NCBI GenBank assembly: GCA_023436715.1 | Contig: JAEZIJ010000204.1 | Location: forward strand, 1 to 64,000 | DNA length: 64,000 bases | From: Acidobacteriota bacterium | Lineage (GTDB): Bacteria > Acidobacteriota > Terriglobia > Bryobacterales > Bryobacteraceae | Direction: 5' to 3' | Shown: one piece after another, positions 1-8,480 of the stretch | How positions within the stretch are numbered: the stretch's first letter is position 1 | Layout: each line of letters opens with the position of its first letter | Notes under the pieces: generated by a model | The model's input: only the letters and a program-made list of their open reading frames with translations | The model's database searches: none | Told to the model about the DNA's origin: nothing | Translations under genes and position numbers: made by a program

Positions 1-406
1 GTTGGGTGTGTGCGCGCCGGGCCCGGGTCACGCCGGGCGCGATGGCGTCGATCAGGTACGGCGTCGCGAGCACGCCGAGCAGCACGAGCACCGACGTCGC
101 CAGCGCCAGGATGGACGCTATCGCGCCCGCAACGCGCCCGGATTCCTCATCGTCCTCGCGCGCCACGAGGCCCGCGTAGACGGGAATGAACGAAGCCGAA
201 AGCACTCCCTCGCCGAACAGGTTCTGAAGAAAATTCGGTATTCGGAACGCGGCGTAGAACGCGTCGGCGGCATCGGAGACCTGCCCGAAGTAGTGCGCGA
301 AAACGCGCTGCCGCACAAGCCCGAAAACGCGGCTGAGCAGGATACCGGCGGCGACAAGGAATGCGAGCCGGCCGGTGCCGTGCTCTTTGGTCGTGCGAGT
401 TCCCAA
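1..406 (-). CDS. murJ: Lipid II flippase MurJ, N-terminal part (cut by window edge)
   Basis: Reading from 406 down to the window edge gives about 135 residues of a MurJ/MviN-type protein of the MOP superfamily, the inner-membrane flippase that moves lipid II outward for peptidoglycan synthesis. The segment ILLSRVFGLVRQRVFAHYFG, then the DAADAFYAAFRIPNFLQNLF region and GEGVLSASFIPVYAG, match the first two helices of the family. Only a TTG at 406 offers a start after the in-frame stop at 430-428, which is also the stop codon of the upstream gene; no well-spaced ribosome site is visible, so translation may be coupled to that gene. The C-terminal two thirds lie outside the window. Confidence 0.85.
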   Translation of the reverse strand, partial: MGTRTTKEHGTGRLAFLVAAGILLSRVFGLVRQRVFAHYFGQVSDAADAFYAAFRIPNFLQNLFGEGVLSASFIPVYAGLVAREDDEESGRVAGAIASILALATSVLVLLGVLATPYLIDAIAPGVTRARRAHTQ

Positions 407-427
407 TTCCTGAGCATACCGCGCCGC

Positions 428-1912
428 TCACAGTCCCTTCAGCCGCACCAGCCTGTCGCCCTCGAACGTGAGGACGTAATCCATCTTCCGGACCTCTTCC
501 CGTGGCAGGGGAACCTCGTTTTCGAGCCACACGGCGATACTGCGATCGCGATACACCAGATCGATGATGAACTTCATTTCCCAGTCGCCAAACGGATCGC
601 GGACAACATAAATCCTGCTGCCGGGTTTCACTTTCGGCATCATGGTGCGCACCTGCTGCATAACGGACCAGGTGAGCTGGTCCGCCTTCCTGATCCCGGT
701 CCAAGCAACCCTGTCCTGGCTCTCAGTCCATCTCCACCAGGACCACATCCCCAACAGAACCAGCGCAACCAGGCCGATGCGCGACCGGGCAAACGCCCTG
801 CACAGGCAGAGAAAGAACGTGACCAGAATCACCGCCCAGCCGGCCAGCGGGATGTAGAGATTTGCTCCGCCCCGCCCGGGGAGGAACGTGACAGGCAGAG
901 GCGCGATCCAGATGAAGAACGACATCAGCAAGAGGTGCTTCTGCCCGCTGACCCTCGCCGCGCGGAAGAGAACCGCGGCAAGCAGCACAACACCAACGGC
1001 CCCGAACAGGTCCTCATTCGGCGTGTAGAGGATCGTGTTCACAAACCGTGTTGTGGATTCCCAGTAGCGGCTCCAGGATAGAACCGGCCGGTAGCCTTCC
1101 ACCTTGACGAGTGAGTCCGAGCCGGAAAACTTCCCGACTATGTAGAGCGCCGTCAGCGCCCCGGCGAGCATGGCAGGCAACGCGCCGGTCCTCAGCCAGC
1201 GCGCCGCCGCCCTGAAGGAAAAGCCGGAGGGAGGATGCCAGATCGCCTCATAAATCAGGATCATGACTGGCAATGTGACAGCCATCTCCTTGGAATCGAG
1301 TGCGCAGATGTACAGCACGAGAAAGAGGCCGGTCTGTTTCCAGGCAAGTCGTCCGCCGCCGTTCCGGCGCGAAAGGTAGTAGGTGAACGCGAGGAAATAG
1401 AACGTGAAGCAGAGCACGTCGAACACGAAAGCAGGGAGATATACGAGCGGCGCCAGGCGGGCGTGGTACGCCACCACGAGGGCGGTAAGCCCGCCGGTCA
1501 GTTCCGATCCGGAAATAAGTCGCCCGAAGCGGTACGCCAGGAACGTGTTCAGGACGAGCAGGAAAACGAGGACGACATGATACGGCAGCGGATTCAGGCC
1601 GAAGAAGTGATACAACAGACTGAAGTACACGCCGCCCATCGGGCGCTGGTAGGTCGTGAAGAACAGAGGCAGGTTTCGCAGCAACTGGCCAGCGCCCCTC
1701 CACCAGTAGTAGTGGATGTTCATCGGGTCGTCGCCGTTGAATCCGGCCTCAAGGCTGGGTAAGGTAAACCTCAGCGCGTAAGCGAGGATCAAGGCGCCAA
1801 ACGCAATGCGGAGCGCGAGACGCCACGCGCCTCCCGTCTTACCGGCAATAACGGCTCCCTGCTCAGCGCCCGCAACAGAATGAGATAAGGTCTCTGCACA
1901 ATCCAACTTCAC
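428..1912 (-). CDS. Polytopic membrane protein, GT-C glycosyltransferase-like
   Basis: This 494-residue protein begins with a hydrophilic stretch of about 30 residues and then has roughly ten hydrophobic segments up to about residue 410, followed by a soluble C-terminal domain. The loop after the first helix contains FNGDDPMNIHYYWW, an acidic DD motif in the position where GT-C glycosyltransferases carry their catalytic aspartates, and a later loop reads LDSKEMAVTLP, as in membrane mannosyl/arabinosyltransferase-like proteins. A polyprenyl-phosphate-sugar-dependent transferase role in the inner membrane is inferred, not proven. It lies directly upstream of murJ, whose first codons follow its stop without a gap, and 25 bases downstream of the YfhO-type gene, so the three are probably one operon for envelope polymer work. 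Confidence 0.65.
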   Translation of the reverse strand: MKLDCAETLSHSVAGAEQGAVIAGKTGGAWRLALRIAFGALILAYALRFTLPSLEAGFNGDDPMNIHYYWWRGAGQLLRNLPLFFTTYQRPMGGVYFSLLYHFFGLNPLPYHVVLVFLLVLNTFLAYRFGRLISGSELTGGLTALVVAYHARLAPLVYLPAFVFDVLCFTFYFLAFTYYLSRRNGGGRLAWKQTGLFLVLYICALDSKEMAVTLPVMILIYEAIWHPPSGFSFRAAARWLRTGALPAMLAGALTALYIVGKFSGSDSLVKVEGYRPVLSWSRYWESTTRFVNTILYTPNEDLFGAVGVVLLAAVLFRAARVSGQKHLLLMSFFIWIAPLPVTFLPGRGGANLYIPLAGWAVILVTFFLCLCRAFARSRIGLVALVLLGMWSWWRWTESQDRVAWTGIRKADQLTWSVMQQVRTMMPKVKPGSRIYVVRDPFGDWEMKFIIDLVYRDRSIAVWLENEVPLPREEVRKMDYVLTFEGDRLVRLKGL

Positions 1913-1937
1913 GTATCTCCAAGACAGTTGGGTAGCG

Positions 1938-4247
1938 CTATTTAGCGACGGCGTGACTCAATTTCCGCGGTTCTTCTTTCCGCGACCGCACCGCCGCCAC
2001 CACCGCGCCGGCCACTCCGAGTAGCGTCAGCAGGGCGCCCAGCGCCAGCGACATGGGCCGGTACCGCATCGTGATGACGTGTTTTCCGCGCGGTACAACG
2101 ACGCCGCGAAACGCGCCGTTCACCTCGTGAATGGGTGTGCTTTGGCCGTCTACCAGCGCCCGCCACCCTGGGAAATAAGTGTCCGAAAGCACCACCATAC
2201 CCGTGCAATTCATCTCGGCCTCGATGGCTACACGGGCGGGCAGGTGCTCGATGAGCCGAACATGGCCCGATTCGCACGCCTCCAGTTTTGGCGGTGCCGT
2301 CTCCATCACCGCCATGTTGCGGAACTCGTGCAGGCGTTCCCCGATCATGACGTTCCCGGCGCCCTGGCTGGGCACCCGCACCAGGTTATGCACGGCCCAG
2401 GCGCGCGGAAATGCATCGTCGCGCTGGTATACCTTCATTCCGCTCGCACCCGTGAACACTTCGCGGCCGGCATCGGGCGGCGGAGGACCGGCGGCAATCG
2501 TGTAGGCTACACCGTAGATCATTCGGCCGCGGTCGCTGAAGAACTCCGATTCCAGCACGTTTCGGGTCACACTGGCCAGCCAGCCCATCCTCGTCTCCAA
2601 GCCATTCCACGCTCCCCAATTCTGGGCGAATGCATCACCCGCCACGTCGATCCGCTGATGGCCCGGCTGCCGCTTCAGGAACTCCGCAATATCCCCATTG
2701 CTCCTGAGATGGTTGAGCCACATCTCACGCCCCTGGTCGGTGCGATGCACGATGTCATACCCGGAGTTATTGCCAAGCTCGAGCAATAGCAGCATCGCCA
2801 GCAGCGCGTTCGCGGCACCACGGCTCAGTGACTGCCGGCGGCAGCAATAGAAAAGCGCGGCCAGCCCCAGCGCGATGAACGCCGTCAGGATCACGCGGTC
2901 GTCGGTGGGGAACTTCAGCTCATGGGAGAACAGCACCGCCTGGACAATGACAATCGTGACTCCGCCGAAACCCAACGCACCGAGCATGATCCGGCGCGGC
3001 CATGGCGACGGCTCCGGCGACGACAGCCGGTCGAAACCGAAGGCCGCCAACACGGCGATTCCGAACGCAAACAGGACGACGGCGGCCGATGGTGAACGCG
3101 CCTTCTCCAGGCCAGGGACCACGGCATACAGGAATCCGTGAAAGACGCTGTTCGCCCCCAGCGCGTATACGATCGCCCCCAGTCCGACGGCGCCCACGAT
3201 GCGCGCCCGGCTCTCCCGCCAGAACGTCGCGATACCCAGGATGGCCAGCGCAAGCGCCACCACACCCACATAGGGATCGTAATGCCGCTTCACGCCGGGA
3301 AAGACGGTCCCGAGCAAACTGAACGGCTTTAGATCGTACTGTGCGTGGACGTAGTAGGGCACCGGCTGATTCCACGCGAGCGCATCGGAAGCCCCGGCCC
3401 AGCGCTTCGCCAGGCGTCCGTACTCCATCGCCGGCAGGATCTGCATCGCGCCGCACAATCCAACGAACAGGAGCGCCAAGGCCGCGGCACGGACCATCTG
3501 GACATCCGGCCGCGGACCGCGGCGGAAGATCAGGTATAACCAAACGCCCAGAAAAGCCACAGCCGTGAATGTGGGCGCCTGGTGATGCCCAGACAGGAAC
3601 GAAATGCCGAGGAACGCCCCGGAAAGCGCCCCGTTCGCGAGCACGCTTCTTCCCCGCGCCGCGCGTAGCAGAAACAGGAATACCAGCGGAATCCAAACCA
3701 TTCCGTTGGCCATCTGCGGCCACCCGGTAGTCCCGAGGATACCGGACAGCGCGAACGCCAGTCCGCCGATGAACGACGCCGCGCGCGAACACCCGAGATC
3801 GCGGCACAGCCAATAGCAGAACAGCGCGGCCATGAAGCGGATGACGACGAAATACCATGCGAGCGCGTCCATCGAGATGTGGCCGCGGTGGAGCGGCATC
3901 AGGAACAGCAGCCAGTTGAGCGGATACACCGCCCCCGGCTGAGCCTGTCCCACCAGCGGCTGGCCCGCCCACATCGCCGGATCCCACAGCGGGAACCGGT
4001 GCGCGTGCCACTCGCGCGCCTGCACGTCGAACCACGGCAGCACCTGTTCGGCGAGGTCCGGGCCCCAGACCCAATCGAACTGCCTGGTGAGCGTGATTTT
4101 CCAGTAGAAGCCCGTTAAGGTGACAAGGAGCAGCGCCGGAATCGCGAGGTGGCCGAGCGCCCTGCGTGCCTGCCGCTTTACCGCCGGCGATAGTTCCGCC
4201 CGCCACCGCGACGGCTCATGATGAGCCAGCATAGAGTCAGTTTCCAT
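1938..4247 (-). CDS. YfhO-family membrane protein
   Basis: About 769 residues. After a short cytoplasmic start there are about 12 to 13 hydrophobic segments, with the family hallmark loop GPDLAEQVLPWFDVQAREWH and PLWDPAMWAGQPLVGQAQPG early in the protein, and a periplasmic beta-rich C-terminal region (LSDTYFPGWRALVDGQ, then a final helix) typical of YfhO proteins, which are linked to glycosylation of lipoteichoic acid or related surface polymers in Bacillus. The start at 4247 (METDSM) is preferred to the upstream in-frame codon at 4289 because the latter region overlaps the opposite-strand trpB promoter area; ATGGAAACTG is repeated in tandem at this point, leaving some doubt, and 4232 is also possible. 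Likely co-transcribed with the GT-C-like gene and murJ. Confidence 0.75.
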   Translation of the reverse strand: METDSMLAHHEPSRWRAELSPAVKRQARRALGHLAIPALLLVTLTGFYWKITLTRQFDWVWGPDLAEQVLPWFDVQAREWHAHRFPLWDPAMWAGQPLVGQAQPGAVYPLNWLLFLMPLHRGHISMDALAWYFVVIRFMAALFCYWLCRDLGCSRAASFIGGLAFALSGILGTTGWPQMANGMVWIPLVFLFLLRAARGRSVLANGALSGAFLGISFLSGHHQAPTFTAVAFLGVWLYLIFRRGPRPDVQMVRAAALALLFVGLCGAMQILPAMEYGRLAKRWAGASDALAWNQPVPYYVHAQYDLKPFSLLGTVFPGVKRHYDPYVGVVALALAILGIATFWRESRARIVGAVGLGAIVYALGANSVFHGFLYAVVPGLEKARSPSAAVVLFAFGIAVLAAFGFDRLSSPEPSPWPRRIMLGALGFGGVTIVIVQAVLFSHELKFPTDDRVILTAFIALGLAALFYCCRRQSLSRGAANALLAMLLLLELGNNSGYDIVHRTDQGREMWLNHLRSNGDIAEFLKRQPGHQRIDVAGDAFAQNWGAWNGLETRMGWLASVTRNVLESEFFSDRGRMIYGVAYTIAAGPPPPDAGREVFTGASGMKVYQRDDAFPRAWAVHNLVRVPSQGAGNVMIGERLHEFRNMAVMETAPPKLEACESGHVRLIEHLPARVAIEAEMNCTGMVVLSDTYFPGWRALVDGQSTPIHEVNGAFRGVVVPRGKHVITMRYRPMSLALGALLTLLGVAGAVVAAVRSRKEEPRKLSHAVAK

Positions 4248-4391
4248 CAGTTTCCATCCCAAAATATCTCTAAGACAGGCGTCCGGCACATCTGACGACG
4301 GATGCCGATAATAAAAGCGTCAGGGCCGCGTGACGTTGCGGCGCCAAGCTCGCACCGCCTAAAATGGTCGGTTTCCCCTGAAGGAGTTGTC

Positions 4392-5741
4392 GTGCCGGAA
4401 AAGACAAAGTATCTACTAAATGACGACCAGATCCCCACATCCTGGGTGAACGTGTTGCCGCTTCTCAAAGAGCCGTTGGACCCGCCTCTCGATCCGGTGA
4501 CGCGCAAGCCCGTCGGCCCGGAAGCGCTGACGCCAATCTTCCCCATGGCGCTCATCGAGCAGGAGTTCTCTCCCCTGCCCGCCATCGACATCCCGGGAGA
4601 GGTGCTCGATATCTACAGGCTCTGGCGTCCCACCCCGCTCTACCGCGCGCGGCGGCTCGAGAAAGCGCTCGATACTCCGGCTCGCATCTACTACAAGTAC
4701 GAAGGCACCAGCCCCGCCGGCAGCCACAAGCCGAACACGGCCATCGCACAGGCATTCTACAACAAACAGGCGGGCATCAAGCGCCTTTCGACGGAAACCG
4801 GCGCGGGACAGTGGGGCAGCGCGCTCGCCCTCGCCTGCCGCATGTTCGGGCTCGAGTGCACCGTCTACATGGTGAAGGTGAGCTACGAGCAGAAGCCGTA
4901 CCGCCGCATGATGATGAATACCTGGGGCGCCGAAGTCTTCGCAAGCCCCAGCAAGCACACCGAGGCGGGCAAGGCGGTGCTGGCGGCGCATCCGGATTCG
5001 CCCGGCAGTCTCGGCATCGCGATCAGCGAAGCGGTGGAAGATGCCGCCACGCACAGCGACACCAACTACGCGCTCGGCAGCGTGCTGAACCACGTGATGC
5101 TGCATCAGACCGTCATCGGCCAGGAAGCGAAACAGCAGATGGCGATGGCAGGCGACGCGCCCGATGTCGTCATAGGCTGCTTCGGCGGAGGCAGCAACTT
5201 CGCTGGCCTCGCGCTGCCGTACGTGCCGGACAGGCTGAACGGATCGCCGGTGCAGCTTGTGGCGGCCGAGCCCTCTGCCTGCCCGAGTCTCACGCGCGGG
5301 AGATACGCCTACGATTTCGGCGATATCGCGAAGCTCACCCCGCTGCTCAAGATGTACACGCTCGGCCACGATTTCATGCCGCCCGGCATCCATGCCGGTG
5401 GGCTGCGGTACCACGGCGGCTCGCCGCTGGTCAGCAACCTGGTCAAGAACGGCGTCATGGAGGCGCGCGCCTACACGCAGCTTCCGGTGTTCGAGGCCGC
5501 CGTCACCTTCGCGCAGACCGAAGGGATTCTGCCCGCTCCGGAATCCGCGCACGCAATTCGTGGCGCCTTCGATGAGGCCATCGCGGCCCGCGAGGAGGAC
5601 CGGCCGCGAACGATCCTGTTCTGCCTCAGCGGACACGGCCACTTCGATCTGGCTTCCTACGACGCGTACCGTTCCGGGCGTCTCCAGGATTTCGAGCACC
5701 CCGGCACCGAGATCGCTGAAGCAATGGAAACGCTGCCGTAA
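4392..5741 (+). CDS. trpB: Tryptophan synthase beta chain, TrpB2 type
   Basis: This 449-residue PLP enzyme condenses indole with serine to tryptophan. It belongs to the longer TrpB2-like group: a 90-residue N-terminal extension precedes LWRPTPLYRARRLEKAL, the lysine motif SPAGSHKPNTA (Schiff-base Lys), the ETGAGQWG loop and the phosphate-binding CFGGGSNFAG. The GTG at 4392 is chosen because AAGGAG at 4381-4386 sits five bases before it; an in-frame ATG at 4302 has no such site. No trpA or other trp gene is adjacent, which is common for TrpB2, a proposed indole-salvage form. The last 16 codons are duplicated downstream. Confidence 0.93.
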   Translation: MPEKTKYLLNDDQIPTSWVNVLPLLKEPLDPPLDPVTRKPVGPEALTPIFPMALIEQEFSPLPAIDIPGEVLDIYRLWRPTPLYRARRLEKALDTPARIYYKYEGTSPAGSHKPNTAIAQAFYNKQAGIKRLSTETGAGQWGSALALACRMFGLECTVYMVKVSYEQKPYRRMMMNTWGAEVFASPSKHTEAGKAVLAAHPDSPGSLGIAISEAVEDAATHSDTNYALGSVLNHVMLHQTVIGQEAKQQMAMAGDAPDVVIGCFGGGSNFAGLALPYVPDRLNGSPVQLVAAEPSACPSLTRGRYAYDFGDIAKLTPLLKMYTLGHDFMPPGIHAGGLRYHGGSPLVSNLVKNGVMEARAYTQLPVFEAAVTFAQTEGILPAPESAHAIRGAFDEAIAAREEDRPRTILFCLSGHGHFDLASYDAYRSGRLQDFEHPGTEIAEAMETLP

Positions 5742-5875
5742 GGTGCGTATCAGGGCACGGCTTTAGTCCTGCCGTAGAAGGCGCTCTCTCTTGGGCGCTT
5801 TCGAACACCCCGGCGCCGAGATCGCTGAAGCGATGGAAACGCTGCCGTAAGGGGTGTATCAGGGCACGACTTCAG
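5691..5875 (+). repeat. Tandem duplication of the trpB 3' end (units 5691-5766 and 5800-5875)
   Basis: Seventy-six bases covering the last codons of trpB, its stop and the start of the following repeat recur 109 bases downstream with few mismatches. The second copy still encodes an intact-looking tail (FEHPGAEIAEAMETLP then stop) without any upstream gene. Each copy ends with a GTATCAGGGCACG block that is also the inverted-repeat end of the neighbouring element, so the duplication probably arose through that element. Confidence 0.9.
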
Positions 5876-6086
5876 TCGTGCCGTAGAGGGCCACCATCAC
5901 CGGGCTTTAGCCCCTGGGCATGCCGCAGATCGGGGGCTAAAGCCCGGGCCTTGTCATGCCCTCTCTCGAAAATCTCTCCCCCGGATTGGCTCAGGCTGCC
6001 CGAGGCTTGAAAGTAAGCGAACCGGGTAAGCGCAGCCTCGTCCCTGGGTCAGCGGCCGGCACGCCTGAAGCCGTGCCCTGATACAC
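5854..6086. mobile_element. MITE-like repeat element with 22-bp terminal inverted repeats
   Basis: The left end at 5854-5875 (GTGTATCAGGGCACGACTTC...) and the right end at 6065-6086, read in reverse complement, agree at 21 of 22 bases. The roughly 230-bp interior has no coding potential and holds a perfect 14-bp stem (5901-5914 with 5933-5946). A third copy of the end sequence lies at 5745-5766. This is the architecture of a small non-autonomous element; no target-site duplication could be made out. Confidence 0.6.
5901..5946. terminator. Perfect 14-bp stem-loop between convergent genes
   Basis: CGGGCTTTAGCCCC at 5901-5914 pairs exactly with 5933-5946 across an 18-base loop. It lies between trpB and the convergent RraA-like gene and could act as a bidirectional transcription block, although there is no U-tract. 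A second short hairpin (GCACGACT/AGTCGTGC) lies just upstream at 5865-5882. Its primary identity is probably as part of the repeat element. Confidence 0.4.
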
Positions 6087-6119
6087 GACGCGACTGATAC
6101 GGGTCAGCGAAGACGCCCG

Positions 6120-7001
6120 CTACTGTTGGCCGAGGCGCTTCTTCAGGTATTCCTGGTATTCCTTCTTAAGTTCCGGGTCCGTCGGACTGCTGTAGATTTC
6201 GCTGGATTTGTACTTCCCGGTCCCGAGCTTCATCTTGGTCCACTCGTCGTGGATCTGGGTCTCTTGGGCGCGCTTTACAACCTCCTCCACGAATTGTGGC
6301 GGGATGAAATAGACGCCTTCTCTGTCCCCGAACACGACATCGCCCGGCATCACCGTAGCCTTGCCGATGCGCACGGGGGTGTTGTAGGCCGTAAGCATCA
6401 CGTCGCGGATGGCATTCGGATGCGCGCCGCGGAAATAGCCCGCCATATCGAGCGGCGAGATGCCTTCGAGATCGCGAATGGCGCCATCGATCACAAAGCC
6501 GCCGGTCTTGGTCGCGGTGTAGATGTAGAACGCGAGGTTGTCGCCGATGATCCCGCCGGCCGCCATGCTCCCGAACACGTCGAGCACCAGCACGTCTCCC
6601 GGCTGCAGAGTGTCGATGACCCGCTGGTGCGGCGAGCGCCCTGCCGTCCCACGCGCCTTCGCCTCTGCGTCCACCACTTCCGAGACGTCGGGGCGTGCCG
6701 GCATGAACTGCGCGGTCACGGCACGGCCGACCAGTTTCTTGCCGGGATGCAGAAGCTGGAAGCCGTCCTCGTACTGCATGCGGAATCCCTTGCCGGGCAG
6801 AACCGCCCAGACCTCCTCGGCCGACAGCCCCTTTACCTTTTCAAGGAGCGAATCGGGCACCTTGGGCCGCCCGTCGTCGAATCTATCAAATGGATTCTTG
6901 GCCGTGTACTTCACCATCTGGTCTTTGGAGAAGGTGAACACCTGGCCGGAAGCGCAAGCGCAGAAGAGGGCGGTAGCAGTCCAGAGTGCAATCGGTTTCA
7001 T
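6120..7001 (-). CDS. Exported RraA-family protein
   Basis: About 293 residues. The start at 7001 gives a clean signal peptide (KPIALWTATALFCACASGQ, cleavage after ASG/Q), so the protein is probably periplasmic. The central and C-terminal part has the RraA/HMG aldolase-like fold signature: LQPGDVLVLDVFG, GGIIGDNLA, GGFVIDGAIRDL and MPGDVVFGDREGVYFIP. Cytoplasmic RraA inhibits RNase E and relatives are oxaloacetate decarboxylases or 4-hydroxy-4-methyl-2-oxoglutarate aldolases; an exported version is unlikely to touch RNase E, so a metabolic or binding role is more likely. It sits 84 bases upstream of the pgk gene's 3' end on the same strand. Confidence 0.75.
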   Translation of the reverse strand: MKPIALWTATALFCACASGQVFTFSKDQMVKYTAKNPFDRFDDGRPKVPDSLLEKVKGLSAEEVWAVLPGKGFRMQYEDGFQLLHPGKKLVGRAVTAQFMPARPDVSEVVDAEAKARGTAGRSPHQRVIDTLQPGDVLVLDVFGSMAAGGIIGDNLAFYIYTATKTGGFVIDGAIRDLEGISPLDMAGYFRGAHPNAIRDVMLTAYNTPVRIGKATVMPGDVVFGDREGVYFIPPQFVEEVVKRAQETQIHDEWTKMKLGTGKYKSSEIYSSPTDPELKKEYQEYLKKRLGQQ

Positions 7002-7084
7002 CGAAGGAATGTACCACAAAACGGGCGGGCATGTTCCGGCGGCCCGTTCGTTCCCGGCCGGGCCGCCGGCATGCAACAATCTAC

Positions 7085-8251
7085 CTATTTGCCGGTGAGC
7101 GCTGCCACTCCGGGCAGTTCGATGCCGGAGAGGTATTCGAGCGAAGCTCCGCCGCCGGTCGAGATATGGGAAATCTTTTCGGCCACGCCGGCGGCCTTCA
7201 CGGCCTTCTCCGAATCGCCGCCGCCCACGACCGAGAGCGCGCCCGAGGCCGCCACCGCTTTCGCGACGGCCACCGTGCCGTTGTCGAACGGAGGCTTCTC
7301 GAAGACACCCATCGGCCCGTTCCAGATCACGCTCTTCGCGGTCGAGAGCGCCTCCGCGTACAAGGCGATGGTTTTCGGACCGATGTCCACGCCGATCATG
7401 CCGTCCGGAATCGTCTCCACAACGTCGTAGTACGCGCCTTCCTTGATCTCGGCCGCGACCACGTGATCCACCGGCAGCGTAAGCTTCGAGGTCTTCGAGA
7501 GAAGATCCTTCGCCAGATCGATCTTGTCCTCCTCAACCAGAGACTTGCCCGTCGGCTTGCCTTGCGCCCGCATGAACGTGTACGCCATGGCGCCCCCGAT
7601 CAGGAGCCGGTCGACGAACTTCAGCAGGTTCTCGATCACCTCGATCTTGTCGGAGACCTTGGCCCCGCCGAGAATGCCGACGCACGGGTGGGGCGGATTC
7701 TCCGTCACGCGGCCGAGGTACTCGAGTTCCTTCTCCATGAGGAGGCCGGCGGCGGACTTGGGCAGATACTTCGTGATGCCGACGGTGGAGGCGTGCGCGC
7801 GGTGCGCCGTTCCGAATGCGTCGTTCACGTAATAGTCGCAACCGGTCGAAAGCTGGCGGGCGAACTCGGGATCGTTCTTCTCCTCTTCGGCGTGGAAGCG
7901 CAGATTCTCGAGCAGCACGACGGCGTTGTCGCTCTTCTTTAATTCATCCGCTTCCGGCCCGATGCAGTCCGGAGCCATGGCGACGTGCTGTTTGAGCAGT
8001 TCCTGGAGGCGCGCTGCGACGGGCCGCAGACTCATCTCGGGATTCCGCTTGCCCTTGGGCCGGCCCAGATGACTGGCCAGCACGAGTTTCGCACCCTGCT
8101 CCAGCGCGTACTTGATGGTGGGGAGCGAGGCGCGGATGCGCTTATCGCTGGTGATCTCCTGCCCGCCCGGGGCGAGGGGAACGTTGAAATCGACTCTCAT
8201 GAAGATCCGCTTGCCGCGCAGATCCAGATCACGTATGGACAGTTTTGGCAT
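7085..8251 (-). CDS. pgk: Phosphoglycerate kinase
   Basis: This 388-residue protein is the usual bacterial length. It carries the N-domain motif MRVDFNVPL near residue 19, the substrate arginine motif SHLGRPKG, the FGTAHRAHAS segment, the hinge region GGAKVSDKI, and the C-domain nucleotide site GPMGVFE and GGGDSEKA. It transfers phosphate between 1,3-bisphosphoglycerate and ADP in cytoplasmic glycolysis. The ATG at 8251 is preferred over an in-frame codon six residues earlier because GAGGTG lies just before it. No gap or other glycolytic gene is adjacent. Confidence 0.97.
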   Translation of the reverse strand: MPKLSIRDLDLRGKRIFMRVDFNVPLAPGGQEITSDKRIRASLPTIKYALEQGAKLVLASHLGRPKGKRNPEMSLRPVAARLQELLKQHVAMAPDCIGPEADELKKSDNAVVLLENLRFHAEEEKNDPEFARQLSTGCDYYVNDAFGTAHRAHASTVGITKYLPKSAAGLLMEKELEYLGRVTENPPHPCVGILGGAKVSDKIEVIENLLKFVDRLLIGGAMAYTFMRAQGKPTGKSLVEEDKIDLAKDLLSKTSKLTLPVDHVVAAEIKEGAYYDVVETIPDGMIGVDIGPKTIALYAEALSTAKSVIWNGPMGVFEKPPFDNGTVAVAKAVAASGALSVVGGGDSEKAVKAAGVAEKISHISTGGGASLEYLSGIELPGVAALTGK

Positions 8252-8414
8252 GTTCACCTCGTAACACAATAAACCTAAATTGTAAGTGATTCAGCTCGGG
8301 CACCGCTGAGAAAGGCCGGGAGGCCTGTCTCACGTGAAACCTGAAACCGGTCCCTTCCCGCCCCCGTTAAACCATCCAGAGCACCTCGGGTTTCGGGAGC
8401 CGGGCTACACTGGG

Positions 8415-8443
8415 TTGACGGTCCCCACCCGTGAGACTAGAAT
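8415..8443 (+). promoter_or_regulatory. Sigma-70-type promoter before the GWxTD gene
   Basis: TTGACG at 8415-8420 and TAGAAT at 8438-8443 are separated by exactly 17 bases and lie 38 bases before the start codon at 8481, in the right direction. Confidence 0.6.
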
Positions 8444-8480
8444 TAGGGGGTACTACCGTGTCCCGAAAGCGGAGAGGTGT

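Noticed and set aside
2..1081. A 359-codon forward frame opposite murJ and the GT-C-like gene
   Set aside because: It is arginine/proline-rich without hydrophobic cores, and the reverse strand carries recognisable proteins; high GC produces such shadows.
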